Assembly (NCBI GenBank): GCA_946612115.1
Contig: CAMOEI010000004.1
Location: forward strand, 1 to 64,000
Origin: an uncultured Caryophanales bacterium
Lineage (GTDB): Bacteria; Bacillota_I; Bacilli_A; RFN20; CAG-826
Length of the DNA stretch: 64,000 nt
Direction of reading: 5' to 3'
The notes beneath the pieces were generated by a model, which saw only the letters and a list, made by a program, of their open reading frames with translations, did no database searches and had not been told where the DNA came from. The translations under genes and the position numbers were made by a program. This document shows, piece after piece, positions 24,836 to 32,399 of the stretch; position 1 is the stretch's first letter, and the number at the start of each line of letters is the position of its first letter.

Positions 24836-25981
24836 ATGTTTAACAAAAAATCACAACAAAGAAATAGATGCCAATTATATGGTGGGCAAGGGAAGAAAGG
24901 CTATGATTGGTGGTGGCATTCTTTTACAGCCTATAACGCAAAAACAGGTGAACCACGCCCATTCTTTTTAGAATTCTTTTTAATCAATCCAAAAAGAGGT
25001 GGAGAAGAACCAGTATTTGGTCAATTAAAAGAAAATCAAGAAGCCGGTATCAAACCATCATACCTTATGGTCAAAATCGGCTACTGGGGGAAAGGTGCTA
25101 AGCAACTCCATCGTTTCTTTGGCTGGAAAAAGATAAAAGTTAATTATAAAGCACCATTTTCAATAAGCGCGGATGATTGTTATTTAGATGAGTATCAAAG
25201 TAGAGGAAATGTCTCCATTTCTAAAGAAGAATCGGAGAAACATCCTGAATATATGTGCGATTATGGTTCCATTTCATGGGATTTAAAAATAGAAAAAGAT
25301 ATCGCTTTTAATGTTGGTTATGGAGCGGGGTGGCTGTTTAGACATCTTCAACTTTTTGAAATGTTTTGGCACGCTGAAGGAATGAAATCTAGATTCTCAG
25401 GTACAATAATCGCGGACGGTGAAGAATACATTGTTAGAAAAGAAGATAGCTATGGCTATTCCGATAAGAACTGGGGCAAAGATTTTACATCTCCTTGGGT
25501 TTGGTTATCTAGCAACAATATGGTAAGTAATATCACTAATAAAAAACTAGAAAACAGTGTCTTTGATATCGGTGGTGGCCGTCCTAAAGTTGGATTTATT
25601 GCCTTAGAAGGCAAATTACTAAGTGCTTTCTACTATGAAGGCAAATGCTATGAATTTAATTTCTCTAAATTCTGGACAAATACTAGAACAAAATTTGATT
25701 GTTATGAAACAGATACACACATAGTGTGGCATGTCGAACAGAAGACTTGGAATAATAAAATGATTACTGATATAACTTGTTTAAAAGAGGATATGCTTCT
25801 TGTTAATTATGAAGCCCCAAACGGAAAGAAATTACATAACCGTTTATTTAATGGTGGTAATGGTGTGGGGCGTATTCAACTATTTCATAAAGGCAAACTT
25901 ATCGATGATATTAATGTCTATAATGTTGGCTGCGAATATGGAGAATATGGACTACCGACCATCTCTTATAAAAAACGATAA
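24836..25981 (+). CDS. Tocopherol cyclase-like (lipocalin-type) protein
   Basis: 381 aa. The pattern GYDWWWHSF near the N-terminus, HAEGMKSRFSGTIIADGEEY and YGYSDKNWGKDFTSPWVWL in the middle are typical of the tocopherol-cyclase-like family (PF14249 type), which folds as two lipocalin-like halves. Plant members cyclise tocopherol precursors; bacterial homologues without that pathway have no assigned role, and a hydrophobic ligand is only an inference. The start has GGGGG 7 nt upstream. It stands alone between two related terminators, with two palindromes at its promoter. Confidence 0.75.
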   Translation: MFNKKSQQRNRCQLYGGQGKKGYDWWWHSFTAYNAKTGEPRPFFLEFFLINPKRGGEEPVFGQLKENQEAGIKPSYLMVKIGYWGKGAKQLHRFFGWKKIKVNYKAPFSISADDCYLDEYQSRGNVSISKEESEKHPEYMCDYGSISWDLKIEKDIAFNVGYGAGWLFRHLQLFEMFWHAEGMKSRFSGTIIADGEEYIVRKEDSYGYSDKNWGKDFTSPWVWLSSNNMVSNITNKKLENSVFDIGGGRPKVGFIALEGKLLSAFYYEGKCYEFNFSKFWTNTRTKFDCYETDTHIVWHVEQKTWNNKMITDITCLKEDMLLVNYEAPNGKKLHNRLFNGGNGVGRIQLFHKGKLIDDINVYNVGCEYGEYGLPTISYKKR

Positions 25982-26000
25982 GCAAGATGCATTTAGGCTG

Positions 26001-26031
26001 AATTAAGTCGTCCACGAAGGGCGGCTTTTTT
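26001..26031 (+). terminator. Terminator (AATTAAGTCG family, copy 2)
   Basis: AATTAAGTCGTCC, CACGAA loop region, GGGCGGCTTTTTT. Confidence 0.85.
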
Positions 26032-26068
26032 GTGACAAAAAACCTTATCCCAAAGGGCAAAATTGAAT

Positions 26069-26112
26069 AATTGCACTTTGGAATTGCACTTTGAGACAAA
26101 TTATGCTAATAT
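26069..26112 (+). promoter_or_regulatory. Fic gene promoter with tandem direct repeat
   Basis: TTGCAC (26,084-26,089), 17 nt, TAATAT (26,107-26,112), then 6 nt to the ATG: a leaderless promoter. AATTGCACTTTG occurs twice (26,069-26,080 and 26,082-26,093), the second copy containing the -35. The repeat could be an operator for the Fic protein's own HTH domain. Confidence 0.65.
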
Positions 26113-26118
26113 TTTCCT

Positions 26119-27090
26119 ATGGAAAATAAATATTCAAATGAATACCTTATAGAGACAGGAATCGGTCTTCAAGATGTTGACGGTTTAAAAAACTCATCTT
26201 ATTTTTTGTCACAGGCAGACAAATATATTAATGGTGAAATATCTTTGGATGAGTTAGACAAAATTGTTAATTCATATTATGAAAATAAACCAGGTGAAGA
26301 TGAAAGAACCAAAGAAGCCGACATTGTTTCAAATAGAATTGCTCAAATCATTTCAGATGATTCTTTCACATTTACAGTAGGCCAGTTGGTTAGTATTCAT
26401 AAACGTTTGTTTGATGGTGTGTATAATCACGCTGGAAAATTAAGAGATTTTAATTTTATTAAAAAGGAATGGGTTCTTGATGGAAGATCTGTAATTTATG
26501 GCGATTATCATGATCTTCAATCGACTTTAGAATACGATTTTGAATCTGAAAGAAAATTTAAATATGTTGGTTTATCAAAAGATGAGATTATTGAACATTT
26601 AGCAACCTTTGTTTCTAATCTTTGGCAGATTCATGCATTTCAAGAAGGCAACACTAGAACTACTGCGGTATTCTTTATTAAATATTTAAGAAGCTTGGGT
26701 TTCGACGTTACTAATGATGTCTTTGCCAAAAATGCGTGGTATTTTAGAAACGCCCTTGTAAGAGCGAACTTTAGATTCATTGGAAAAGGGATTAATGATG
26801 ACAAATCTTATTTGATTTTATTTTTAAGAAATTTGCTTCTTAACGAACATAACATATTGAGAAATAGAGATTTACGCATCAGTGTTGATAAGGTGAATGA
26901 TAAACCTTTACCAAGAGAGCTGCGTGTTGTCGAATTAATTAAAGCAAATCCAAAAATAAGCATCGATGAATTGGCAAATAGAATTGGAGTATCTCCACGA
27001 ACCATTAAAAACATCACTGCTGTCTTGGTTAAAAATAATAAAATCAAAAGAATTAATGGCAAAAGATATGGCTATTGGAAAGTTATCTGA
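26119..27090 (+). CDS. Fic-domain protein with C-terminal winged helix
   Basis: 323 aa. The catalytic Fic motif is HAFQEGNTR at 172-180 (consensus HxFx(D/E)GNxR), so AMP- or other NMP-transfer activity is plausible. The N-terminus (residues 20-55, KYINGEISLDEL) resembles the antitoxin-like helical segment of some Fic proteins, but an obvious (S/T)xxxE(G/N) inhibitory motif is not seen. Residues 265-323 form a winged HTH (SIDELANRIGVSPRTIKNI). Such Fic-HTH proteins can modify a target and bind their own promoter. No SD; the -10 is 6 nt away. Confidence 0.9.
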   Translation: MENKYSNEYLIETGIGLQDVDGLKNSSYFLSQADKYINGEISLDELDKIVNSYYENKPGEDERTKEADIVSNRIAQIISDDSFTFTVGQLVSIHKRLFDGVYNHAGKLRDFNFIKKEWVLDGRSVIYGDYHDLQSTLEYDFESERKFKYVGLSKDEIIEHLATFVSNLWQIHAFQEGNTRTTAVFFIKYLRSLGFDVTNDVFAKNAWYFRNALVRANFRFIGKGINDDKSYLILFLRNLLLNEHNILRNRDLRISVDKVNDKPLPRELRVVELIKANPKISIDELANRIGVSPRTIKNITAVLVKNNKIKRINGKRYGYWKVI

Positions 27091-27118
27091 TTACGCTAAT
27101 TTTTGATATATTTTTTAT

Positions 27119-27796
27119 ATGACTAGTATTCAAAAATATTTACTATCTCAAAAGGATCAAAAATACCGTGTTTTTACTTTGCCTTTGATTCCTAATACTG
27201 ATGAAAAAACATTCATCGGTGTTCGTCTACCCATTTTAAAGAAATACGCCAAAGAATTAGAAGTTAAAGACAGAGAAGAATTCTTAAATTCTTTACCTCA
27301 TCAATATCATGAAGAAAATGTATTACACGCTTTTATTCTTTCAAACATAAAAGATTATGATGAATTCATTAAACGCGTTGATGTTTTTCTTCCATATGTT
27401 TCAAATTGGTCAGTGTGCGATACGATATGCAATAAGCACTTATACAAACATCTAGATAGATTAATTAAAGAAATATATGCTTGGCTTAAAAGCAAAGAAG
27501 TGTATCGCGTAAGATATGCAGTTAAATGTTTAATGAATTATTATTTAGGCGATGAATTTAAAGAAGGACATCTACTAAGAGTAGAAGAAATTAAACTCGA
27601 TGAATATTATGTGAAGATGATGGTTGCTTGGTATCTTGCCACTGGATTAGCAAAGAACTATGATTCGTTCATTAAAGCAATAGAAGAGAAAAAATTTGAT
27701 AAATTTACTCATAATAAGGCTATTCAAAAAGCAGTAGAGTCATATCGTGTGAGTGAAGAACACAAAACATATTTGAAAAGCTTAAAAGTGAAGTAG
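27119..27796 (+). CDS. AlkD-like DNA alkylation repair (HEAT-repeat) protein
   Basis: 225 aa. The sequence is helical with the AlkD-family landmarks GVRLPILKKYAKEL, HEENVLHAFIL, FLPYVSNWSVCDT, YRVRYAVKCLMNYYLGD and MVAWYLAT. AlkD glycosylases remove positively charged alkylated bases without flipping them; the NWSVCD segment lines the DNA-binding face. Many Firmicutes homologues are shorter than AlkD and lack proven activity. A TATATT box ends 6 nt before the ATG and there is no SD, so a leaderless mRNA is likely. Confidence 0.85.
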   Translation: MTSIQKYLLSQKDQKYRVFTLPLIPNTDEKTFIGVRLPILKKYAKELEVKDREEFLNSLPHQYHEENVLHAFILSNIKDYDEFIKRVDVFLPYVSNWSVCDTICNKHLYKHLDRLIKEIYAWLKSKEVYRVRYAVKCLMNYYLGDEFKEGHLLRVEEIKLDEYYVKMMVAWYLATGLAKNYDSFIKAIEEKKFDKFTHNKAIQKAVESYRVSEEHKTYLKSLKVK

Positions 27797-27836
27797 TGGA
27801 CTATCAAAGTCCCAAAACAGGATTTATATTAATCTA

Positions 27837-27867
27837 AATTAAGCTGTCCATAACGGGCAGCTTTTTC
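27837..27867 (+). terminator. Terminator (AATTAAGTCG family, copy 3)
   Basis: AATTAAGCTGTCC, loop, GGGCAGCTTTTT; both arms carry compensating changes relative to copies 1 and 2. Confidence 0.85.
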
Positions 27868-28040
27868 TTAACATTTAAAAATATATCTTATAAGATTTTC
27901 TTAGAACAGATGAGAAAATTTCGATTTATCATTGGTGCTTTATTGAAGGCTACCACGCTACTATCTTATTAGTCGCTTCTTTAGTCTTGGTGTGGTGCTA
28001 AAAAAACTTATTTTTCAAAAATAGATCGAATTTAGGAGCA
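27868..28040 (+). promoter_or_regulatory. Long structured leader upstream of the 129-aa gene
   Basis: A TATAAG box near 27,890 could start a leader of about 150 nt. AAATTTCGATTTAT (from about 27,915) can pair with ATAGATCGAATTT (from about 28,021), and ACCACGC (27,952) with GTGTGGT (27,989). GGAGC then serves as SD for the gene at 28,046. A cis-regulatory RNA is possible; no known riboswitch consensus was recognised. A 20-codon ATG frame at 27,910 lacks an SD. Confidence 0.35.
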
Positions 28041-28045
28041 AAAAA

Positions 28046-28435
28046 ATGAAAAGATATAACTTTAATATTAGAACAGATGATGAATGGCTTCGTGAATCAG
28101 GAGTCATGGTCAAAGAGGCTAATGTCTTTATTAAGTATTTCCAAAATCAAGACGCTTTAAGTGTCATCTGGAGTTCTGTTGAAGACTTAAAAGAATACGA
28201 TAAGAGATTTCCTGAAGGCACTGATGATTATCCAGGTGGAGCGCAGTGGTTAATAGATCAACTCCAAGATATGGCAATGCAAATGAAAGACATCGTCATG
28301 GAATTAACCGGGACTTCAAATGATATGAAAAAGCTTGCTGATAAGGCAATCTATCTCATCAAAAACTTCTATGGTGATGCATTTAAAATCATGATGCAAA
28401 ATCTTAAGGATAACGAAGCAAGATATAAAGCCTAA
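28046..28435 (+). CDS. Soluble protein of unknown function
   Basis: 129 aa, no recognised domain. It is acidic and largely helical with several Trp/Tyr residues (FNIRTDDEWLRESGVMV at the start, SVIWSSVEDLKEYDKRFP, ending NLKDNEARYKA). No membrane span or signal peptide. AGGAGC precedes the ATG. Its stop overlaps the start of the next gene by one base (TAATG), so it is translated together with the HExxH membrane protein and may be its partner. Confidence 0.75.
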   Translation: MKRYNFNIRTDDEWLRESGVMVKEANVFIKYFQNQDALSVIWSSVEDLKEYDKRFPEGTDDYPGGAQWLIDQLQDMAMQMKDIVMELTGTSNDMKKLADKAIYLIKNFYGDAFKIMMQNLKDNEARYKA

Positions 28436-29217
28436 TGCTTGATGTATTAATTAATGTCTTAATCCAAATTGGCATCTTTGTCGGTGCGGTTTTTGGAGTG
28501 GGATTTATCATTTCTTTGATAAATAGACTCTTCTATTATCTAGCAGGAACTAGTAAAGCGGTGGTCTATGGAACTGGAATCATTGGTACTCCAATTCATG
28601 AATTAAGTCACGCTTTCTTCTGTGTTATTTTCTTCCATCATATTGAAGAGATCAAACTCTTCCAAATCAGTGATGAAGATGGGACTCTTGGTTATGTTAA
28701 GCATTCTTATAACCGTTTTAATATCTACCAAGTAATAGGCAATTTCTTTATTGGCACCGCTCCTATTTTAGTGGGAACAACTTTGTTGATACTCTTATTA
28801 TTCTTAATTTCTCCAACAACATTTGGAAGTGTCTCTGGAGTTTTATCTTTGAATATGGGTTATGCGGATATCTTCCCAAGCCTTTGGGCGGTAATTAAAG
28901 CGTTCTTTTCTGGATATGTTGATTGGAAGTGGTGGCTATATTTAATCTTTGTCATCCTAGTGGCGATCCACATGAACCTAAGCACTGCAGATTTAAAAGG
29001 AACATTAATCTCACTTCCATTTATCGTTATGATCTTACTTATCGTTAACTATGTTATTTATTTTATAAATAAAGGTGCCTATCAATCCTTCAATAGTGTG
29101 ATGATTACTGGAGAGACATATCTCATCTTAATCTTAGCGATGTCTTTGGTCTTCTCTCTTCTCACTTTAGTGATTGGACTAATCATCTACATTATTAGAA
29201 GTATCGCTCATAAATAA
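28435..29217 (+). CDS. Membrane protein with HExxH motif (M50-like)
   Basis: 260 aa with about five or six membrane spans. GTPIHELSHAFFC (about residues 57-69) is a zinc-metalloprotease HExxH motif at the start of a span, as in site-2 protease-like families. A second conserved segment with a candidate metal ligand is not obvious, so proteolysis is not proven. Coupled to the 129-aa gene by a 1-nt overlap. Ended by the weak hairpin before 29,290. Confidence 0.7.
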   Translation: MLDVLINVLIQIGIFVGAVFGVGFIISLINRLFYYLAGTSKAVVYGTGIIGTPIHELSHAFFCVIFFHHIEEIKLFQISDEDGTLGYVKHSYNRFNIYQVIGNFFIGTAPILVGTTLLILLLFLISPTTFGSVSGVLSLNMGYADIFPSLWAVIKAFFSGYVDWKWWLYLIFVILVAIHMNLSTADLKGTLISLPFIVMILLIVNYVIYFINKGAYQSFNSVMITGETYLILILAMSLVFSLLTLVIGLIIYIIRSIAHK

Positions 29218-29236
29218 TAAATCAAAAAGTTAAAAG

Positions 29237-29290
29237 GTCCTCCTAAGAACTAAATGGGGTTAAGTTCATATAGGGTGGCTTTTTTTCTTA
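29237..29290 (+). terminator. Probable terminator of the 28-29 kb pair
   Basis: GAACT...AGTTC can pair, with an outer CCTCCT...AGGGTGG arm, before a run of seven T. It may be a diverged relative of the AATTAAGTCG terminators. Confidence 0.5.
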
Positions 29291-29323
29291 TTGCTAATTG
29301 CACATAAAAGCGTTCAATTGTAC

Positions 29324-29355
29324 TTGATTACGTACGCATTATTTGTATAATATAA
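29324..29355 (+). promoter_or_regulatory. yefM-yoeB promoter
   Basis: TTGATT, 16 nt, TATAAT. TTGTAC and GTACGC flank the -35 region, similar to the TGTAC-core operators bound by YefM-YoeB complexes; the match is partial. Confidence 0.6.
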
Positions 29356-29371
29356 TCAGGAGGAAATACTT

Positions 29372-29623
29372 ATGGCAGTTACTAATATTTCTGTTTTGAG
29401 AAAAAATCTCTTTAGTTCTATTGATAATGTCATTGAGTACAATGACTCTATCACTGTGAGCACCAAAAATGGTAATGCAGTTATTATCTCTGAAGCTGAA
29501 TACAACGCTATGTTGGAAACTATTTATTTAGTTTCTCAGAAAGGTCTTGTTGAAAAGATTAAAGAAGGCGAAAAAGAAGATATTTCTAAAATGTCTACTT
29601 ATAATCCAAATGAAGAGTGGTAG
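29372..29623 (+). CDS. yefM: YefM/Phd-family antitoxin
   Basis: 83 aa. The N-terminal dimer and DNA-binding half (MAVTNISVLRKNLFSSIDNV, then SITVSTKNGNAVIISEAEYNAMLETIYL) is typical of Phd/YefM. The C-terminal tail, predicted flexible, wraps the toxin. AGGAGG precedes the ATG. It would neutralise YoeB and repress the shared promoter. Confidence 0.92.
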   Translation: MAVTNISVLRKNLFSSIDNVIEYNDSITVSTKNGNAVIISEAEYNAMLETIYLVSQKGLVEKIKEGEKEDISKMSTYNPNEEW

Positions 29624-29625
29624 TT

Positions 29626-29892
29626 ATGTGGATTATTAAATTCACTAAAAACGCTGAGAAAGATAAAAAACTACTTAAAAGTGCTGGATTAGAAGATAAA
29701 GTAAAGAAATTATTAAACCTTATCGCTAAAAACCCTTTTCAAAACCCACCAAGTTATGAAAAACTTGTTGGTGATTTACAAGGCTATTATTCGAGAAGAA
29801 TTAATCTTCAACATAGGCTTGTTTACAAAGTTCACGAAGATATCAATACTGTTGTTGTTCATTCAATGTGGTCACATTACGGAGATAATTAG
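29626..29892 (+). CDS. yoeB: YoeB-family mRNA interferase toxin
   Basis: 88 aa from the ATG 2 nt after the antitoxin stop. RelE fold with the YoeB signatures YEKLVGDLQGYYSRRINLQHRLVY and VHSMWSHY; the basic/acidic catalytic set (Glu, Arg-Arg, terminal His) is intact, so the toxin should be active. YoeB cleaves mRNA in the ribosomal A site. Confidence 0.93.
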   Translation: MWIIKFTKNAEKDKKLLKSAGLEDKVKKLLNLIAKNPFQNPPSYEKLVGDLQGYYSRRINLQHRLVYKVHEDINTVVVHSMWSHYGDN

Positions 29893-29963
29893 AGAAGAAC
29901 GGGAAACCGGTCTTTTCTATTTACAAGTCAAAACTTATGGTTAACTCCTAAAAAAGTAATAAA

Positions 29964-29994
29964 TATTTAGTCGCCCTTAGTGGCGGCTTTTTTG
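29964..29994 (+). terminator. Terminator (AATTAAGTCG family, copy 4)
   Basis: ATTTAGTCGCCC, TTAGT loop, GGCGGCTTTTTT, after yoeB. Confidence 0.85.
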
Positions 29995-30052
29995 TGGCAC
30001 AATTGTGACAAATGATGTGATAAAATTTTGCTAACAAAGGAGAACTTTGAAT

Positions 30053-30322
30053 ATGAAAAAAGAATTACTCAAAGGTTTAAGCGAAGAACAAATCGCTAAA
30101 GTTAAAGAGTGCAAAAACAAAGAAGTATTATTAAAACTTGCTAAACAAGAAGGTATCGAACTCACTGATGAGCAATTACAAGCTGTCAATGGTGGTGGAT
30201 GCTTCTCGACTTTTAAATGCCCAAGTTGTGGCTCAGAAGATTATAGAAAATTACCTGTTTATCAAGTGAGTGGATGCTCAGTTTATAAATGTAATCAATG
30301 TGGTTACGAGTGGTCTTTATAA
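30053..30322 (+). CDS. Peptide with Nif11/double-glycine leader and zinc-ribbon core
   Basis: 89 aa from the ATG with AAAGGAGAA upstream (a TTG two codons earlier is too close to the SD). Residues 1-47 form a leader like those of Nif11-type precursor peptides: LSEEQIAKVKECKN, LLKLAKQEGIELTDEQLQAV, ending NGGG. The rest holds two CxxC pairs (CPSCG; CNQCGYEW) that form a zinc ribbon, plus two extra Cys (CFSTF; SGCSV). Double-glycine leaders are normally cut by peptidase-containing ABC exporters. No exporter or modifying enzyme is nearby, so it may be a RiPP precursor served in trans, or a zinc-ribbon protein with a captured leader. Confidence 0.75.
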   Translation: MKKELLKGLSEEQIAKVKECKNKEVLLKLAKQEGIELTDEQLQAVNGGGCFSTFKCPSCGSEDYRKLPVYQVSGCSVYKCNQCGYEWSL

Positions 30323-30349
30323 ATAGGCGTTATCAGTAAATAGACCATT

Positions 30350-30366
30350 AAAGGAAAACTTTGAAT
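30350..30366 (+). repeat. Copy of the leader-peptide gene's SD region without a gene
   Basis: AAAGGAAAACTTTGAAT matches 16 of 17 bases of the SD region at 30,036-30,052 (AAAGGAGAACTTTGAAT) just before the ATG of the leader-peptide gene. Here it is followed by TAAT, not ATG, then by a terminator. It may mark a deleted second copy of that gene. Confidence 0.5.
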
Positions 30367-30372
30367 TAATAA

Positions 30373-30403
30373 AAATTAAGTCGCCCGTAGTAGCGACTTT
30401 TTC
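30373..30403 (+). terminator. Terminator (AATTAAGTCG family, copy 5)
   Basis: AATTAAGTCGCCC, GTAGT, AGCGACTTTTTC. Confidence 0.8.
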
Positions 30404-30443
30404 TTTATTTAAATATGATGTATCATTTGTTAGAGGAAAATTT

Positions 30444-31508
30444 ATGAAAAGAAATAGCTTAATCTTATCTATCCTTCCATTAGTGTTCTTGGTGAGTTCT
30501 TGTATAAAAGTCTGCCCTAAAAAGGAATACTTCACTTTATGGAATAAGGATAAATCTACCGCTTTAGCAAAGCTAGAAGCTTACGTTAAAGATGTCACAA
30601 ACAAAAAATCAAAAAACTATATTCCTGTAAAAGACCGCATCGCGACTTTTGATATGGACGGAACATTTATTGGAGAATTATATCCAACTTATTTTGAATA
30701 TAATTTATTAGAATATCGGGTTTTTGAGGATGAAAATTATAAAGATATCGCTCCTGAATCCGTTATAGAAGCTGCTCAAACTATTAGAGATCATAATAAA
30801 GGTATCATCACACAATGGCCTGATCATTTTGATATGACTCACGCCTATGCGGCCGCTAAAGCTTATGAAGGAATGACACTTTCAGAATTTGATCAGTATG
30901 TTAAAAATTTTGCACAGCAAGACGCTAACGGATTTAAGAATATGACCTATGCTGAATCCTTCTATCAACCAATGCTACAAGTTTTTGACTATTTAAAAGC
31001 GTATCAATTTACAAGTTATGTTGTCTCTGGTTCTGATAGATATATTTGTCGCGCTTTAACTGAATCTCTTGGTATTGAATCTAATCGAGTTATTGGAATG
31101 GATGTTAAATTAAAAGCCACCAATCAAGGCGACACTGCAGGAGTGGACTATACAATGTCTAGCGATGAGGAATTAGAAAGAACAAGTGAACTTATCATCA
31201 AAAATTTAAAAACTAATAAGGTTACCCAAATCTCTCAAGAAATTGGTAAAGTTCCAGTTCTCTCATTTGGCAATAGTAGCGGGGACTGCGCGATGCACAA
31301 TTATTGTAAAAGTAATGGCAACTATAAAACCGAAGTCTTTATGCTAATCGCTGATGATGATGTTAGAGACCACGCTGACTTAGTGGAAACTGCAAAAAGG
31401 AAAAAGTCTTGGGAAGATAATAATTACAACATCATTTCCATGAAAGATGATTTCAAAACCATCTATGGATATAATGTTGAAAAAACTGATTTCCATTTTG
31501 ATTATTAA
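30444..31508 (+). CDS. HAD-superfamily phosphatase lipoprotein
   Basis: 354 aa. A lipoprotein signal ends LVFLVSSC (Cys20), so the enzyme is anchored on the outer face of the membrane. HAD motif I is FDMDGTFIG (Asp70, Asp72), motif II VVSGSDR, motif IV FGNSSGDCAM. It resembles phosphoserine-phosphatase-like HAD proteins and would dephosphorylate an extracellular substrate. AGAGGAAA precedes the ATG. Confidence 0.88.
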   Translation: MKRNSLILSILPLVFLVSSCIKVCPKKEYFTLWNKDKSTALAKLEAYVKDVTNKKSKNYIPVKDRIATFDMDGTFIGELYPTYFEYNLLEYRVFEDENYKDIAPESVIEAAQTIRDHNKGIITQWPDHFDMTHAYAAAKAYEGMTLSEFDQYVKNFAQQDANGFKNMTYAESFYQPMLQVFDYLKAYQFTSYVVSGSDRYICRALTESLGIESNRVIGMDVKLKATNQGDTAGVDYTMSSDEELERTSELIIKNLKTNKVTQISQEIGKVPVLSFGNSSGDCAMHNYCKSNGNYKTEVFMLIADDDVRDHADLVETAKRKKSWEDNNYNIISMKDDFKTIYGYNVEKTDFHFDY

Positions 31509-31524
31509 TTCTTGGAAATAATAA

Positions 31525-31553
31525 AATATCTACCTATATGGTAGATTTTTTAT
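31525..31553. terminator. Terminator between convergent lipoprotein genes
   Basis: AAATATCTACC and GGTAGATTTTTT pair around TATAT; the minus-strand gene's stop lies at its right edge. Confidence 0.8.
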
Positions 31554-32269
31554 TTGTAATAGTAAGAGGCAGGGATATCTATCGTTGTTTCAAAACTAGC
31601 TTCTATATCGTAAAATACACCAGTTTGTCCAAAGTGAAGATAAGTGAGATATTGGCCAACAAACTTCACTTGTTTAGAAAAACTTGTTGTCTGATAACGA
31701 TATATTCCATCATCCTCATCGTATTCATAGTCACTATAGTTATCTAAATGAACATATAATTCATTAAGGATTCTTGAAGTATATTTATCTTGAATATTAA
31801 GCGATGTTTCTATTCTTTCATATCCTTCGCTTGTAGAGATGTATTGATAAAAAGTATTACCGCTTTTTCTCTCATAATATAAAGTTCCAACATTTGACTG
31901 CATATAGTAGCCATTTTTAGTGAATTTCTCCACGGTATAATTACCTAAAGCATAAGCTTTATAGGTGAAATTATAATGATTACTATAATAAGACGCGGAA
32001 CCATTTTTAAAATTATTCCATTCAGTCTGAGTAACTTGCCTTCCTTTAGCGTTGACATTAATTGGTGGATTAGAATCGCTTAATGTATGCGCAGGAACAG
32101 AAATTTTTGTTTCTCCTGATGGTGGGGTTGGTGGAGTTGGTTCACTTCCTCCTCCTGATGAACCACCTGAATCTCCTGATCCACCTGGGGCAAGAGAAGA
32201 TCCTTTTCCTGAGGAACAACTAGTGAATAACGCCACTAGCGATAAAAGTAATAGATTTCTAATTTTCAT
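31550..32269 (-). CDS. Lipoprotein with Gly/Ser/Pro linker, unknown function
   Basis: 239 aa. The signal ends LVALFTSC (Cys18). Residues 19-53 are a low-complexity Gly/Ser then Pro/Thr linker (SGDSGGSSGGGSEPTPPTPP) that would hold the domain away from the membrane. The remaining part is rich in Tyr, Asn and Ser and looks beta-rich (SASYYSNHYNFTYKAYALG). No family was recognised. The rest has no catalytic motif. Confidence 0.75.
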   Translation of the reverse strand: MKIRNLLLLSLVALFTSCSSGKGSSLAPGGSGDSGGSSGGGSEPTPPTPPSGETKISVPAHTLSDSNPPINVNAKGRQVTQTEWNNFKNGSASYYSNHYNFTYKAYALGNYTVEKFTKNGYYMQSNVGTLYYERKSGNTFYQYISTSEGYERIETSLNIQDKYTSRILNELYVHLDNYSDYEYDEDDGIYRYQTTSFSKQVKFVGQYLTYLHFGQTGVFYDIEASFETTIDIPASYYYK

Positions 32270-32399
32270 AAGATACAGCCTTATATTATTTACAAACTAA
32301 TGAATTGTCAATTTTTAGGAATTAACTTGTTCTACGAGATATAAATAATAACGACTTTGCCGTTATTAATTCTTTTATATCTCTACTTATTATGCAATA

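Noticed and set aside
27910-27972. A 20-codon frame MRKFRFIIGALLKATTLLSY upstream of the 129-aa gene.
   Set aside because: No SD before its ATG and it lies within predicted pairing arms; treated as part of a structured leader.
24703-30403. Integron-like attC sites or a CRISPR-like array made by the recurring AATTAAGTCG elements.
   Set aside because: Each is a simple hairpin plus T-run directly after a gene, spaced by whole genes, with no integrase, no GTTRRRY-type core and no spacer regularity.
32052-32300. A plus-strand frame rich in Pro and Glu.
   Set aside because: It is the complement of the Gly/Ser/Pro linker of the minus-strand lipoprotein and has no SD.
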